64,000 nucleotides of DNA from Porphyrobacter sp. GA68 (GCF_022605525.1 NZ_JAKQYJ010000001.1:682001-746000), one strand, 5' to 3'. Counted from the first letter of the stretch, positions 22,974-32,201 are shown. Program-made: numbers and translations. The notes: generated by a model not told the origin, from the letters alone.

Positions 22974-24581
22974 GTGGAGGAGTTTGCCGCCCTCATCGAC
23001 GCGCTTGTCTATACCCGCGGACGCAACGACAAGCTGCGGCTGATCGCGGAGTATCTGCGCGAGACTCCTGACCCCGATCGCGGCTGGGCTCTCGCCGCGT
23101 TAACTGACAGCCTCGACTTCCCGGCGGTCAAGTCTTCCACCATTCGCAACCTGCTGAAGGAACGGGTAGACCCGGTTCTGTGGACGTTGTGCCGCGATTT
23201 CGTCGGCGACACAGCCGAAACCGCCAGCCTTCTGTGGCCCGCTCCGCCCGCGCCTTCTGCGCCGCCACCCACCTTGACCGAGGCCGTGAATCAGCTCTCC
23301 GCTATGACGCGTGCCACCGCACTCACGGAACTGACGCGCCTGCTCGACCGGCTGGACCCGTCGGGGCGCTATGCCTTGCTGAAGCTGGCGACGGGTGAAA
23401 TGCGGATCGGCATCTCCGCCAGACTCGCCAAGATAGGTTTCGCGCAGGCATTCGGGGTCGATATCGAGGAGGTGGAGGAATACTGGCACGGGCTGCGACC
23501 GCCGTTTGCGGAGCTGTTCGCCTGGGCGGCCGAGGGTGCACCGCCGCCCGATACCGGGGGTCTGCCGCTGTTCCGCCCCTTCATGCTGGCACATCCGCTG
23601 GACGATCTCCGGGTGGATTTGGCGGACTATGCGGCCGAATGGAAATGGGACGGCATTCGCGTGCAGCTCGTTCATGCCGGCCCCTCTGACGCGGGGGAGA
23701 CGAGGGTTTTCTCACGGTCGGGTGACGATATTTCCGCCACCTTTCCCGAACTGGCCGAGGCGTTCCGCATACCCGGCATCCTCGACGGCGAACTGCTGGT
23801 GCGCGGCAGCCATCAGGGCGGCGAGGACGGGGGCGCCGCAAGTTTCAACGCCTTGCAGCAGCGTCTTGGGCGAAAAACGGTGAGCCGCGCGATGCTGCGC
23901 GACTATCCGGCCTTCGTCCGCCTCTACGATGTGCTGCACTGGCGGGGTGACGACAAGCGCGACAGACCATGGAGCGAGCGACGCGCCCTGCTCGAGCGGA
24001 TCGTGACGGAACTGCCGTCTTCCCACTTCGATCTGTCCGCGATTGTCGAGGCCGCGCATTTCGACGACCTTGCTGCGATCCGCGCAGCAACGCGCGACGA
24101 CGCCATCGAAGGGCTGATGCTGAAGCGGCGCGACAGCCCGTATGTGGCGGGGCGCCGGACGGGACTGTGGTACAAGTGGAAGCGCGACCCACTGCTGATC
24201 GACTGCGTGCTGATGTACGCGCAGCGTGGATCGGGGCGGCGGGCGACCTTTTATTCCGACTATACTTTCGGTTGCTGGGACGGCGACCCTGACGATGGCG
24301 CAGAACTTCTGCCGGTCGGCAAGGCCTATTCCGGCTTTACGGACGAGGAACTGGTGCGGCTCGACCGCCATATCAGGCAGAACACGGTGAACCGCTTCGG
24401 TCCTGTGCGGGAGACGAACAAGAGCCTCGTGCTGGAAGTCGCATTTGATTCAGCGCATCTTTCCAAGCGGCACAAGTCGGGCCTCTCAATGCGCTTCCCA
24501 CGCATACACCGCATCCGCTGGGACAAGCCGGCACACGAGGCTGACCGGGTGGAGGCGCTCCGGGCTCTGGTCAAGGATTGA
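22974..24581 (+). CDS. ATP-dependent DNA ligase (cytoplasmic, exonuclease-associated type)
   Basis: A 535-residue single-subunit ligase that seals nicks using ATP. An N-terminal DNA-binding helical domain (1-200) precedes the adenylation domain with motif I EWKWDGIR (Lys224), motif III-like VRLYDVLHW, motif IV EGLMLKRRDSPY, motif V WYKWKRDP and an OB domain ending RFPRIHRIRWDKP. GTG start 22974 follows the exonuclease stop by 2 bp. In many genomes this pair is joined by an Lhr-type helicase and a phosphoesterase; neither is adjacent here. It supplements the NAD-dependent LigA, probably in damage repair. Confidence 0.93.
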   Translation: MEEFAALIDALVYTRGRNDKLRLIAEYLRETPDPDRGWALAALTDSLDFPAVKSSTIRNLLKERVDPVLWTLCRDFVGDTAETASLLWPAPPAPSAPPPTLTEAVNQLSAMTRATALTELTRLLDRLDPSGRYALLKLATGEMRIGISARLAKIGFAQAFGVDIEEVEEYWHGLRPPFAELFAWAAEGAPPPDTGGLPLFRPFMLAHPLDDLRVDLADYAAEWKWDGIRVQLVHAGPSDAGETRVFSRSGDDISATFPELAEAFRIPGILDGELLVRGSHQGGEDGGAASFNALQQRLGRKTVSRAMLRDYPAFVRLYDVLHWRGDDKRDRPWSERRALLERIVTELPSSHFDLSAIVEAAHFDDLAAIRAATRDDAIEGLMLKRRDSPYVAGRRTGLWYKWKRDPLLIDCVLMYAQRGSGRRATFYSDYTFGCWDGDPDDGAELLPVGKAYSGFTDEELVRLDRHIRQNTVNRFGPVRETNKSLVLEVAFDSAHLSKRHKSGLSMRFPRIHRIRWDKPAHEADRVEALRALVKD

Positions 24582-24597
24582 GGCACCCGAGTGGCCA

Positions 24598-24618
24598 GAA
24601 GTTGCGCTGCGCAACTTC
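24598..24618. repeat. Dispersed palindrome, copy 2 (between convergent ligase and carbonic anhydrase genes)
   Basis: A perfect 21-bp palindrome around a single central T: a GAAGTTGCGC arm, central T and the mirrored arm. The 17-bp core AGTTGCGC-T-GCGCAACT is identical to the copy at 11116-11132 and differs from the one at 33810-33826 only in the central base. It lies between two convergent stops, where it could act as a bidirectional terminator stem, although no T-run follows. Confidence 0.6.
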
Positions 24619-25186
24619 AGCCTTCGCCGGCCCCGCCGATGGCCGCTGCGTGGGTCTTTGCATTCTCCACATAGTGCGCCACGCCCATGCGCATGCCGGC
24701 CACAGCCATGTCGTCCAGATCGCGCATCTTCCTCGCCGGACGCCCGCCCCACAGCTCACGGGGGGCCATCACCTTGCCCTCGGTCAGCATCGCGCCTGCC
24801 GCCAGCATCGCGTCGGATGCGATGACCGCCTTGTTCATCGCGATCGCACCCAACCCCACGAACCCGCGATCCGCAACGGTGCAACCATGCAGCATCACCA
24901 TGTGGCCGATCAGCGCGTCGTTCCCGATCGTGAGCGGTGAACCATCCGGGTCGCCGGGCCGCGGTGGGTCGCCGTGCAGCACGCTGCCATCCTGGATGTT
25001 GGTCCGCTCGCCAATGCGGATGGGAGCGGTGTCGGCCCGCAGCACACAGTTGTACCAGACCGAGCTTTCGGCGCCGATCTCCACGTCCCCGATGATGACG
25101 CAGCCCGGGGCGATGAAAGCGCTTGCGTGGATGCGCGGTGATTTGCCGTGGAGCGCGATCAGACGGACGCCGGGACGGTCGGTCAT
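24617..25186 (-). CDS. Gamma-class carbonic anhydrase family protein
   Basis: A 189-residue left-handed beta-helix hexapeptide-repeat protein (PaaY/YrdA/CaiE type). The three metal-binding histidines of gamma carbonic anhydrases are present at His71, His95 and His100 (VLHGD, IGHMVMLHG), along with the NIQDGSVLHG and GRPARKMRDL signatures. Bicarbonate or CO2 chemistry is plausible, but many members have no measured activity. Its ATG overlaps the upstream acetyltransferase stop (ATGA), so it is the last gene of a hemB-GNAT-GNAT-carbonic anhydrase operon. Confidence 0.9.
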   Translation of the reverse strand: MTDRPGVRLIALHGKSPRIHASAFIAPGCVIIGDVEIGAESSVWYNCVLRADTAPIRIGERTNIQDGSVLHGDPPRPGDPDGSPLTIGNDALIGHMVMLHGCTVADRGFVGLGAIAMNKAVIASDAMLAAGAMLTEGKVMAPRELWGGRPARKMRDLDDMAVAGMRMGVAHYVENAKTHAAAIGGAGEG

Positions 25187-25740
25187 GCTGCGCCTTCCCA
25201 GCAGGAACGCGTAAGGCAGTACTGGATGGTGGGGTTATCGTGCGCCGGGTAGTTCGGATCGAAAAAATCCAGCTCAGGACGGCGAGTCATTCCCAGCTTC
25301 TCCATCAGCGCGCAACTCGGCCGGTTCGCCGCGCTGGTCAGCGCGACAACATGCGGGGCGCCGATCTGCCCGAAAGCCCAGCAAAGGACCGCGCGCATCG
25401 CCTCCTCCGCATAGCCTCGCCGCCATCGGTCCTCTCGCACGAGCCAGCCTATCTCGTGGTCACCTTGATTGCTGGCCAGCGGATTGTCCACGCGTTTGAC
25501 GCCGCAGTGCCCCACAAGTTCGCCGCTGACGCGTTCGATCATCATCAGGAAGGAAAACCCTTCGCGTGCATACAACGCCATTGCGCCGGCATGCTTTGCC
25601 TCGATCTGGAACAATTCCTTCGGCCCGCCGAGATGAGCCATCACCGCCGGGGTGTTGAGCAGGCGGTACTGCTCGGGCGCATCTTCTTCACCAATGGTGC
25701 GCAAGACAAGACGCGGGGTTTCGGCGATGATGTCAGGCAT
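25183..25740 (-). CDS. GNAT family N-acetyltransferase (RimJ/RimL-like), gene 2
   Basis: A 185-residue acetyl-CoA-dependent acetyltransferase with the RimJ/RimL pattern: ETPRLVLRTIGEEDAPEQYRLLN at the start, EIGWLVREDRWRRGYAEEAM (the acetyl-CoA pyrophosphate loop R-x-x-G-x-A), then VVALTSAANRPSCALMEKLGM. ATG 25740 overlaps the previous gene's stop by 8 bp. It resembles its upstream neighbour in architecture (NTPAVM-LGG, EIGW-REDxW, EKLGM/TRLGM), suggesting an old tandem duplication. The substrate is unknown. Confidence 0.88.
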   Translation of the reverse strand: MPDIIAETPRLVLRTIGEEDAPEQYRLLNTPAVMAHLGGPKELFQIEAKHAGAMALYAREGFSFLMMIERVSGELVGHCGVKRVDNPLASNQGDHEIGWLVREDRWRRGYAEEAMRAVLCWAFGQIGAPHVVALTSAANRPSCALMEKLGMTRRPELDFFDPNYPAHDNPTIQYCLTRSCWEGAA

Positions 25741-26293
25741 CGCGGGCGTCCCACTCCTGCCGCGACATCGAGTAGATGATCGCGTCCCGCCAGGGAGGAG
25801 CATAGCGCGGATCGGGATAATCGAGTTCCGCCCGGCGGCGCATCCCCAGCCGTGTCATCAGCCCCCAGCTGGCGGTGTTCTCGGCCACGGTGATCGCAAA
25901 CACCTCAGTCGCGCCGAACCGCGAGAACGACAGGTTCATGACGGCGACCGCGGCCTCCTTCGCATAGCCTTGTCCCCACACGTCTTCGCGCAAACGCCAG
26001 CCGATCTCCGGCAGGTTGGCGATGGTTGATTTGGGTGCGTCGGCCCGCTTGAGGCCGCAAAAGCCGAGCAGGGCGCCGTCCACCAACCGCTCGACCACCC
26101 AGAAACAATGGGTATGGGCAGCGTGGCAGAGTTCCACACGGCTGCGCTGTTTGGCCATGCCCTCTTCGTCGAGCACGCCGCCAAGCCACCGCATGACCGC
26201 AGGGGTGTTGGTGACGCGGAAAAACTCGGACCAATCGTCTTCCCGCCAATCCCGCAGGATCAACCGCTGGGTGCTGTGCCGGAACTCAGCCAT
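25733..26293 (-). CDS. GNAT family N-acetyltransferase (RimJ/RimL-like), gene 1
   Basis: A 186-residue acetyltransferase. TQRLILRDWREDDWSEFFRV opens the fold, EIGWRLREDVWGQGYAKEA is the acetyl-CoA loop, and VFAITVAENTASWGLMTRLGM the C-terminal half of the GNAT core. It shares its layout with the next gene, probably by duplication. Its ATG lies 8 bp inside the end of hemB, so translation is coupled to heme synthesis gene expression, though a functional link is not evident. Substrate unknown. Confidence 0.88.
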   Translation of the reverse strand: MAEFRHSTQRLILRDWREDDWSEFFRVTNTPAVMRWLGGVLDEEGMAKQRSRVELCHAAHTHCFWVVERLVDGALLGFCGLKRADAPKSTIANLPEIGWRLREDVWGQGYAKEAAVAVMNLSFSRFGATEVFAITVAENTASWGLMTRLGMRRRAELDYPDPRYAPPWRDAIIYSMSRQEWDARDA

Positions 26294-27290
26294 TCAGCAA
26301 CCGCGCCGCCACTGGCGCGTGATAGGTGAGGATACCGGCCGCGCCCGCACGTTTCATGCAGATGAGCTTTTCCATAAGCAGCGCGTCGCGATCGCCGGCA
26401 CCGGCCGCCGCCCCGGCTTCGATCAGCGCGTATTCTCCGCTCACCTGATAGGCAAATACCGGCACGCCAAACATCTGCCGCGCGCGCCAGATGATGTCGA
26501 GATAGGCAAGCCCCGGCTTCACCATCACGCTGTCGGCGCCTTCGGCGATGTCCAGCGCGATTTCACGCAGCGCCTCGTCGCCATTGGCAGGGTCCATCTG
26601 GTAGGTCTGCTTGTTCCCCTTCAACAATCCGCCCGAGCCAACCGCGTCGCGAAACGGGCCGTAGAAAGCGGACGCGTATTTCGCGGCATAGCTCATGATC
26701 TGGACGTTGTGGTGTCCTTTGGCCTCCAGCGCCTCGCGGATGGCGCCAACCCGGCCATCCATCATGTCCGAAGGGGCGATGATGTCGGCGCCAGCCTCGG
26801 CTTGCACCACCGCCTGCCGCGTCAGCACTTCGACCGTGGCATCGTTGGCCACGTACCCGGCTTCATCCACCAGGCCGTCCTGCCCGTGGCTGGTGTAAGG
26901 GTCCAGCGCTACATCGGTGAGGATGCCGACATCCTCGCCGCACGCATCACGCACGGCCCGAATGGCCCGGCAGATGAGATTGTCGGGGTTCAGCGCCTCT
27001 GACCCGCCCTGCGTCCGCCTGGCGGGAGGCGTGTTGGGAAACAGCGCAACGCACGGAATGCCCAGGGCGGCCGCTTCCTGCGCGCGTGCGACAATGCCGT
27101 CCACCGACCAGCGGGACACCCCCGGCAGGCTGCCGACCGGCTCCTCGACCCCGCGCCCCTCCGTGATGAACAGCGGCCAGATCAGGTCGGCCGGGGTAAG
27201 CACGGTTTCCCGGTGCAACGCCCGGCTCCATGCACGGGCGCGGGTCCGGCGCAGGCGGGTGGCGGGATAGGCAGATTGGGCAGTCGTCAT
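26286..27290 (-). CDS. hemB: Delta-aminolevulinic acid dehydratase (porphobilinogen synthase)
   Basis: Condenses two 5-aminolevulinate molecules to porphobilinogen in heme, bacteriochlorophyll and cobalamin synthesis. From ATG 27290 it has 334 residues. The active-site lysines are Lys204 (SYAAKYASAFYGPF) and Lys258 (VMVKPG). The metal-site region reads LTDVALDPYTSHGQDG, with aspartates where zinc enzymes have cysteines, indicating the magnesium-dependent, zinc-free form common in alphaproteobacteria. The 12-codon upstream extension is not family-like. First gene of an overlapping four-gene operon. hemE and hemJ lie 26 kb away in the origin block. Confidence 0.95.
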   Translation of the reverse strand: MTTAQSAYPATRLRRTRARAWSRALHRETVLTPADLIWPLFITEGRGVEEPVGSLPGVSRWSVDGIVARAQEAAALGIPCVALFPNTPPARRTQGGSEALNPDNLICRAIRAVRDACGEDVGILTDVALDPYTSHGQDGLVDEAGYVANDATVEVLTRQAVVQAEAGADIIAPSDMMDGRVGAIREALEAKGHHNVQIMSYAAKYASAFYGPFRDAVGSGGLLKGNKQTYQMDPANGDEALREIALDIAEGADSVMVKPGLAYLDIIWRARQMFGVPVFAYQVSGEYALIEAGAAAGAGDRDALLMEKLICMKRAGAAGILTYHAPVAARLLNG

Positions 27291-27345
27291 GCCGCACGAG
27301 GTGCCGCAAGCGCTGCGGCAAGGCAAGCGGCTCCGGAAAGCCGCT

Positions 27346-28824
27346 TCAAACGATCTTGCGGTCGCTCACGATCCGGTCGATCTCCCGCACCGGTTCCGCC
27401 GTCTGTTGCACCGGACGTTCCAGCGGCTCCAGCGCGGCTCCCGGCTCCACGGCGGTCAACCGGCCCAACTGGCTGCGAAACCGGGCCAGCTCTGCCTTGC
27501 TGAGGGTATCGCGGGTGACGAAGCTCGCTGATCGTGGATCCACCGGTCGGCCGCCGCGATACAGTTCGAAGTGGAGGTGCGGGCCGGTCGAGAGCCCGGT
27601 AGAGCCTACGTAGCCGATCACCTGTCCTCGGCTGACCCGCTCGCCCGCGCGCACCGCCATGCGGCTCATATGGCAGTAACGGGTCGCAAGATTGCCCGCA
27701 TGGCTGAGCGTTACTGCATTGCCGCATCCGCCCATGCGGCCGGAACCAGTGACCCGGCCGTCAGTAACCGCCCGAATAGGCGTTCCGTAGCTGGCCGCAA
27801 AATCGAGGCCTGCATGCATCCGCTGGTAACGCAAGATCGGGTGTACCCGCATCCCGAACCCGGACGACATGCGCCCACCGACCGGCTGAGTGAACCCGCC
27901 GCGCTCCTGGCCCAGCCCGCGAGGATCGTAGAACTCGCCCTTGTCTCCCCAACGCATAAGCTGGGCGCGGACCGCGTCGCCGCGTTCAAGGCCCGCGTAG
28001 ATGAGGCGGCCTGCCTGACGCTCTCCGGTGGCAGCCCGGCGGTAGGCTATGATGATGTCGAACGTGTCGTCCGGGCCGAGCGTGTTCAGGTCGACATGGC
28101 CCTTTAATGCCTTGAGATATTCCTGCACCGCTTCGGACGGCGCGCCTGCCCCGCGAGCGGCGCGGTACAGGCCGTCCCCGACCTTGCCGCGGACCCGCAG
28201 CGGCGTTTCATCCACCCTGATCGCTTCCTTGCGCAGCGCGAATCCCGAGCCGCGTTGGGTAATATCTACAGCTAGATCGAAGCGGGCCCGGAACTCCAGC
28301 GACTCGAGCGGCCGATGACCTTCGCTTTCGTCGCGCTGACCAAGGGTAATGGAGAAAGTTGAGCCGGAGGCCACATCCCCACCGCCAAGCGCCTGCTTGA
28401 TAAGCCCTGCGACTTCGCCAGCCTGCCTGCTGCCAAGACCCGCCCGCTGAAGCATGGACGCGACGCTGTCGCCGGGGCGCAGTGTGGCAAGCACCTCTTC
28501 CACGGGCCGCTCGGGCGTAGAGCTGAGCGTCCGCACCAGTTCGGTCGCACCCATGCGACGGCCCGAATCTCCACCCAGGGCAAGCGGCATGATCATCTGG
28601 CTGCGGTATTCGTCTGCCACTGATGCGGAGGCGTCGTTGAGCGGGGCGGCTTCCAAAGGAGACAGATCGGACGAGCCAAACCACAGCGCCGCGCCAAGCG
28701 TCAGCGCCACACCGAGGCCGCCGAATACATGCCTGTGCGCCCCGCGCCGCCGAACGCGCGGGCCGCGATTGATGCCGTTACCGGCTTCCTGCGATGATGC
28801 GAGCGTGTTTACGCGGTTCGGCAA
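27346..28824 (-). CDS. M23 family metallopeptidase (peptidoglycan DD-endopeptidase, membrane-anchored)
   Basis: A periplasmic zinc peptidase with an N-terminal cytoplasmic arginine-rich patch, a transmembrane segment (VFGGLGVALTLGAALWFG), a LysM/OapA-like middle region and a C-terminal M23 domain. The M23 zinc ligands are intact: HAGLDF, then YCHMSRM and GPHLHFEL, so unlike the EnvC-like protein it should be active. The start is uncertain. TTG 28824 has a strong GGAGGGA ribosome site 7 bp upstream and is preferred (492 residues); the frame continues to a TTG at 28914. No other ATG precedes the transmembrane segment. It lies upstream of hemB with a 55-bp gap. Confidence 0.88.
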   Translation of the reverse strand: MPNRVNTLASSQEAGNGINRGPRVRRRGAHRHVFGGLGVALTLGAALWFGSSDLSPLEAAPLNDASASVADEYRSQMIMPLALGGDSGRRMGATELVRTLSSTPERPVEEVLATLRPGDSVASMLQRAGLGSRQAGEVAGLIKQALGGGDVASGSTFSITLGQRDESEGHRPLESLEFRARFDLAVDITQRGSGFALRKEAIRVDETPLRVRGKVGDGLYRAARGAGAPSEAVQEYLKALKGHVDLNTLGPDDTFDIIIAYRRAATGERQAGRLIYAGLERGDAVRAQLMRWGDKGEFYDPRGLGQERGGFTQPVGGRMSSGFGMRVHPILRYQRMHAGLDFAASYGTPIRAVTDGRVTGSGRMGGCGNAVTLSHAGNLATRYCHMSRMAVRAGERVSRGQVIGYVGSTGLSTGPHLHFELYRGGRPVDPRSASFVTRDTLSKAELARFRSQLGRLTAVEPGAALEPLERPVQQTAEPVREIDRIVSDRKIV

Positions 28825-29027
28825 ACCGATCCCTCCCTGGTCCTGTCCCGACGGACCGCCTGCTCTGGCAAGCCCTGCAAATCCGCGACCGATTACTGGC
28901 GGAAACGGTGGCAAAACAAAATGAAAAAGGTCTTAATACGGGATGAAACGCTCCCCTGCTACGGTGAATGACGGGAACTGGGCAGGACTACTTGCAGCCC
29001 TGAGGCAGGGATGCCACCTTCCTTTGG

Positions 29028-31544
29028 GTGAGCCAATCAACTCTGCGGGCAGTGCTTGGCCCGACCAACACCGGCAAGACTCATCTCGCGGTAGAGCGGA
29101 TGTGTGCGCATTCAAGCGGGATCATGGGCTTTCCCCTGCGCCTCCTCGCCCAGGAGGTTTATGAGCGGGTCAAGGTGCTCAAGGGCGAGCGCAGCGTGGC
29201 GCTGATCACCGGAGAGCAGCGGATCGAGCCGGCCGAAGCGCGCTATTTCTGCTGCACTGCCGAAGCGATGCCGCGAAAGCTGCTGCAAGGTCCGGCGTCC
29301 GCCGCTTTCGTCGGGATCGACGAGGCCCAACTTGGCGCCGACCCGGAACGAGGACACATCTTTACAGACCGCATCCTTCACGCCCGCGGGCGGGAGGAAA
29401 CGATGATCCTTGGTTCCGGGACGCTGGCGCCGGTGCTGCAGGCGCTCGACCCGCGGACCGACTTCATTCAACGACCACGCTTTTCCGAGTTGAAGCACCT
29501 CGGCGCACGCAAGCTCTCCCGCCTGCCCCCGCGGTCGGCGATCGTCGCTTTTTCCGCTGAGCAGGTGTATGCCGTGGCCGAAATGCTGCGACGCTTCCGT
29601 GGGGGCGCGGCGGTGGTAATGGGCGCTCTCTCGCCTGAAACCCGGAACAAGCAGGTCGCGCTGTTTCAGAACGGCGAAGTAGATTATATTGTCGCCACCG
29701 ATGCGATCGGCATGGGTCTGAACCTCGACCTGAACCATGTGGCGTTCGCCGGGCTGACGAAATTCGACGGTCAGCGGCAAAGGCGGCTCACGCCGGCTGA
29801 GATGGCCCAGATCGCCGGTCGAGCCGGACGGCATCAGCGCGACGGCACCTTCGGGACCTTGCAAGGAAGCGAGTATGGCGGGGGCACGGGCGATTTCACC
29901 GAAGAAGAGATCTACGCCCTGGAGGAGCACCGCTTTGCCCCATTGACCAAGCTGTTTTGGCGATCCAGCGATCTGGATTTTACCAGTCTGGATACATTGG
30001 TGCAGTCCCTGGAGGCTCTCCCACGCTCGGATCATCTCGCCCCGGCACCTGAAGCTACCGATCTGGCGGTCCTGAAGAGATTGAAGGAGGAGCCGTGGGC
30101 CGCCCCTATCTGCGGACCGGAAGCGGTGCGCAACTTCTGGAACGCCTGCTCGCTTCCGGACTTCCGCCAGCAGGGAGTGGAAACGCACGCCCGCTTCGTC
30201 GCGCGTTTGTGGCAGGATCTGCGCGAAGGATACCTTGGCGCTGACTTCGTCGCGTCGCGCATTGCGCAGCTTTCCAACGTACAAGGCGATATTGATACAT
30301 TGCAGGGCCGCATCGCCGCTATCCGCAGTTGGGCTTACATCTGCCAGCGCCCCGATTGGGTGCTTGCCCGCGAGGAGATGGCGGCACGGGCACGCGCGGC
30401 CGAGGCGCGCCTCTCCGATGCGCTGCACGCGCGCCTGACCGAACGCTTCGTCAACCGGCGCACATCAATTCTCCTTCGCTCGATGAGCAAGGACACAAGC
30501 CTGTTGCCGGTGATGCTGAATGAAGGCGGGGCCATAGTTATCGCGGACGAGGTGATCGGCCAGCTGGAAGGGTTCCGCTTCAAAGTCGACCCGGGCGCGG
30601 GACACGAGGATCATCGGATGCTGGTGGCTGCGGCGGAAAAGGCGCTGCCAAGGCTGTTGGCACAGCGCGCGCAAGAGCTTTGCGCCAGCGATCTGGCCGG
30701 GCTCTCCTTGACCGATGGTGGCCTGTGGCATGAAGGTCACTTGCTGGCAAAGCTGAGACCTGCTCCGCGTTCGATTGTGCCTGTGGTCGAACTGACACGC
30801 CACATGAGTCTTTTGCCGCGGGGCGCGCGCGAACGCCTGATGGAGAAGCTGCAGGAGTGGCTGGTCATGCAGCTGCGACCAATGCATCCCCTGCAGACGC
30901 TTCTGACCGCCTCGCAGGATGCGACACTAGGGACGGAAGAGCGCGCCGTGCTGCACCAGTTGGTCAAGGGCCATGGCTACGTCGCGCGCGAGCAGGCAGG
31001 AGTTGAGCACCTCTCCAGGGATGCGCGAGCGGCCCTGCGACGCCTTGGCGTCACTTTCGGAGCACTGGATGTCTATGTTGGAGCCCTTCTCAAGCCTGAA
31101 GCCAGACGGGTACTTCACCTTCTGGCCGTCGACCCGCGTCCCTGGGCTGCCGCCATGCCTACGGTCATCGGTTCCTTTGGCGACGGCGGCTTGCCTGCGG
31201 GCTACAGGATGGCCGGGCGGCAGGCGATCCGCATAGACATGGCCGAAAAGATCATTCGCGCCGCACACGAGCAGCGTGGCAAGGCGCTGCCGCATCTGCC
31301 GATCCTCGATCTGTCACTGGCTACCTCGGTCGGTTTGCAGGAGCCTGGCACCCGCCATCTGCTGCGCCAGGCCGGGTTTCGCTGTGTGGAACCGCCGGTG
31401 CTGACACGCGGAATGCTGGGGCCACCAGCGCCGCAACGCTGGCGGTGGCGGCCGGTCCGCAGCGCAAGTGCCGCTGCGGGAATGGCGCAGCCACGGGCAA
31501 GACCCGGCAACGCCTTTGCCGAACTGGCCGCGCTTGTCCGATAG
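29028..31544 (+). CDS. Suv3-like ATP-dependent RNA/DNA helicase
   Basis: An 838-residue superfamily-2 helicase resembling the mitochondrial RNA degradosome helicase Suv3. It has GPTNTGKT (motif I, 11-18), DEAQ (motif II, 98-101), LGSGTLAP (motif III), ATDAIGMGLNLDLNHVAF (motif V) and QIAGRAGRHQRDGTFG (motif VI). The long C-terminal part is alpha-specific with a basic, alanine-rich tail. It starts with GTG 29028. It opens a conserved alphaproteobacterial cluster, helicase-S4 protein-fdxA-carD, with overlapping junctions, which points to RNA metabolism. Confidence 0.9.
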   Translation: MSQSTLRAVLGPTNTGKTHLAVERMCAHSSGIMGFPLRLLAQEVYERVKVLKGERSVALITGEQRIEPAEARYFCCTAEAMPRKLLQGPASAAFVGIDEAQLGADPERGHIFTDRILHARGREETMILGSGTLAPVLQALDPRTDFIQRPRFSELKHLGARKLSRLPPRSAIVAFSAEQVYAVAEMLRRFRGGAAVVMGALSPETRNKQVALFQNGEVDYIVATDAIGMGLNLDLNHVAFAGLTKFDGQRQRRLTPAEMAQIAGRAGRHQRDGTFGTLQGSEYGGGTGDFTEEEIYALEEHRFAPLTKLFWRSSDLDFTSLDTLVQSLEALPRSDHLAPAPEATDLAVLKRLKEEPWAAPICGPEAVRNFWNACSLPDFRQQGVETHARFVARLWQDLREGYLGADFVASRIAQLSNVQGDIDTLQGRIAAIRSWAYICQRPDWVLAREEMAARARAAEARLSDALHARLTERFVNRRTSILLRSMSKDTSLLPVMLNEGGAIVIADEVIGQLEGFRFKVDPGAGHEDHRMLVAAAEKALPRLLAQRAQELCASDLAGLSLTDGGLWHEGHLLAKLRPAPRSIVPVVELTRHMSLLPRGARERLMEKLQEWLVMQLRPMHPLQTLLTASQDATLGTEERAVLHQLVKGHGYVAREQAGVEHLSRDARAALRRLGVTFGALDVYVGALLKPEARRVLHLLAVDPRPWAAAMPTVIGSFGDGGLPAGYRMAGRQAIRIDMAEKIIRAAHEQRGKALPHLPILDLSLATSVGLQEPGTRHLLRQAGFRCVEPPVLTRGMLGPPAPQRWRWRPVRSASAAAGMAQPRARPGNAFAELAALVR

Positions 31545-31866
31545 CCGCAACACTCAGCGTGTCGATCTTCTTTTGTGCCGCCTGCGGTTCGCCAAGACGC
31601 GCGGACTGGCGCAGCGCATGGTCGAGGCGCGCCATATCCGCTGCAACGGCGCGCACATACTGCGGGCCAGCCATGCCATTCGGCCAGGAGACGTGCTGAC
31701 CTTCGCCGCTGCGGGCGGCGTGCAGATCATCGAGATCCTGCGATTGCCCGGCCGCCGCGGGCCGGCCGCGGAGGCGCAGGCGCACTACCGGAAGCTTGAC
31801 CGCTTCGGGCAAACCGCCATAGCACATCCGGAAAGTCTTGGTCAGCCTGAGGAAGAGAACACATGA
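31534..31866 (+). CDS. S4 domain RNA-binding protein (Hsp15-like)
   Basis: A roughly 110-residue RNA-binding protein with a single S4 fold: [20 protein letters not shown], then [19 protein letters not shown] and RPGDVLTF. Hsp15 relatives bind free 50S subunits carrying nascent chains. The frame is open from a GTG at 31468 inside the helicase gene. TTG 31534 is placed right before the family-like region and overlaps the helicase end by 11 bp, so it is preferred but not certain. Its stop overlaps the fdxA ATG (ATGA). Confidence 0.8.
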   Translation: MSDSRNTQRVDLLLCRLRFAKTRGLAQRMVEARHIRCNGAHILRASHAIRPGDVLTFAAAGGVQIIEILRLPGRRGPAAEAQAHYRKLDRFGQTAIAHPESLGQPEEENT

Positions 31867-32201
31867 CCTATGTCGTCACCGACGCCTGCATCAAATGCAA
31901 GTACACCGACTGCGTCGAGGTCTGCCCGGTGGATTGCTTCTACGAGGGCGAAACGATGCTGGTCATCAATCCTTCCGAATGCATCGACTGCGGAGTTTGC
32001 GAACCGGAGTGTCCGGCCGAAGCGATTCTGCCTGACACAGAGGACGGGCTGGAAAAATGGCTCGAACTCAACGCCAAGTTTTCCGCCGAATGGCCCAACA
32101 TCACGCAGCAGAAGGAGCCGCCGGCCGACGCTGACGATCACAAGGGCGAAGAAGGCAAGTTCGAAAAGTATTTTTCTCCTGAACCCGGCGAGGGCGACTG
32201 A
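31863..32201 (+). CDS. fdxA: 7Fe ferredoxin FdxA
   Basis: A 112-residue soluble ferredoxin with one 3Fe-4S and one 4Fe-4S cluster. Cys9, Cys17 and Cys50 fit the 3Fe cluster and Cys21, Cys40, Cys43 and Cys46 the 4Fe cluster ([15 protein letters not shown], then [17 protein letters not shown]), with Cys12 and Cys25 extra as in the Azotobacter ferredoxin I family. The C-terminal 50-residue extension with [18 protein letters not shown] is typical of this alphaproteobacterial form. It starts within the S4 gene's stop and is followed by a terminator hairpin, ending the helicase operon. Confidence 0.94.
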   Translation: MTYVVTDACIKCKYTDCVEVCPVDCFYEGETMLVINPSECIDCGVCEPECPAEAILPDTEDGLEKWLELNAKFSAEWPNITQQKEPPADADDHKGEEGKFEKYFSPEPGEGD

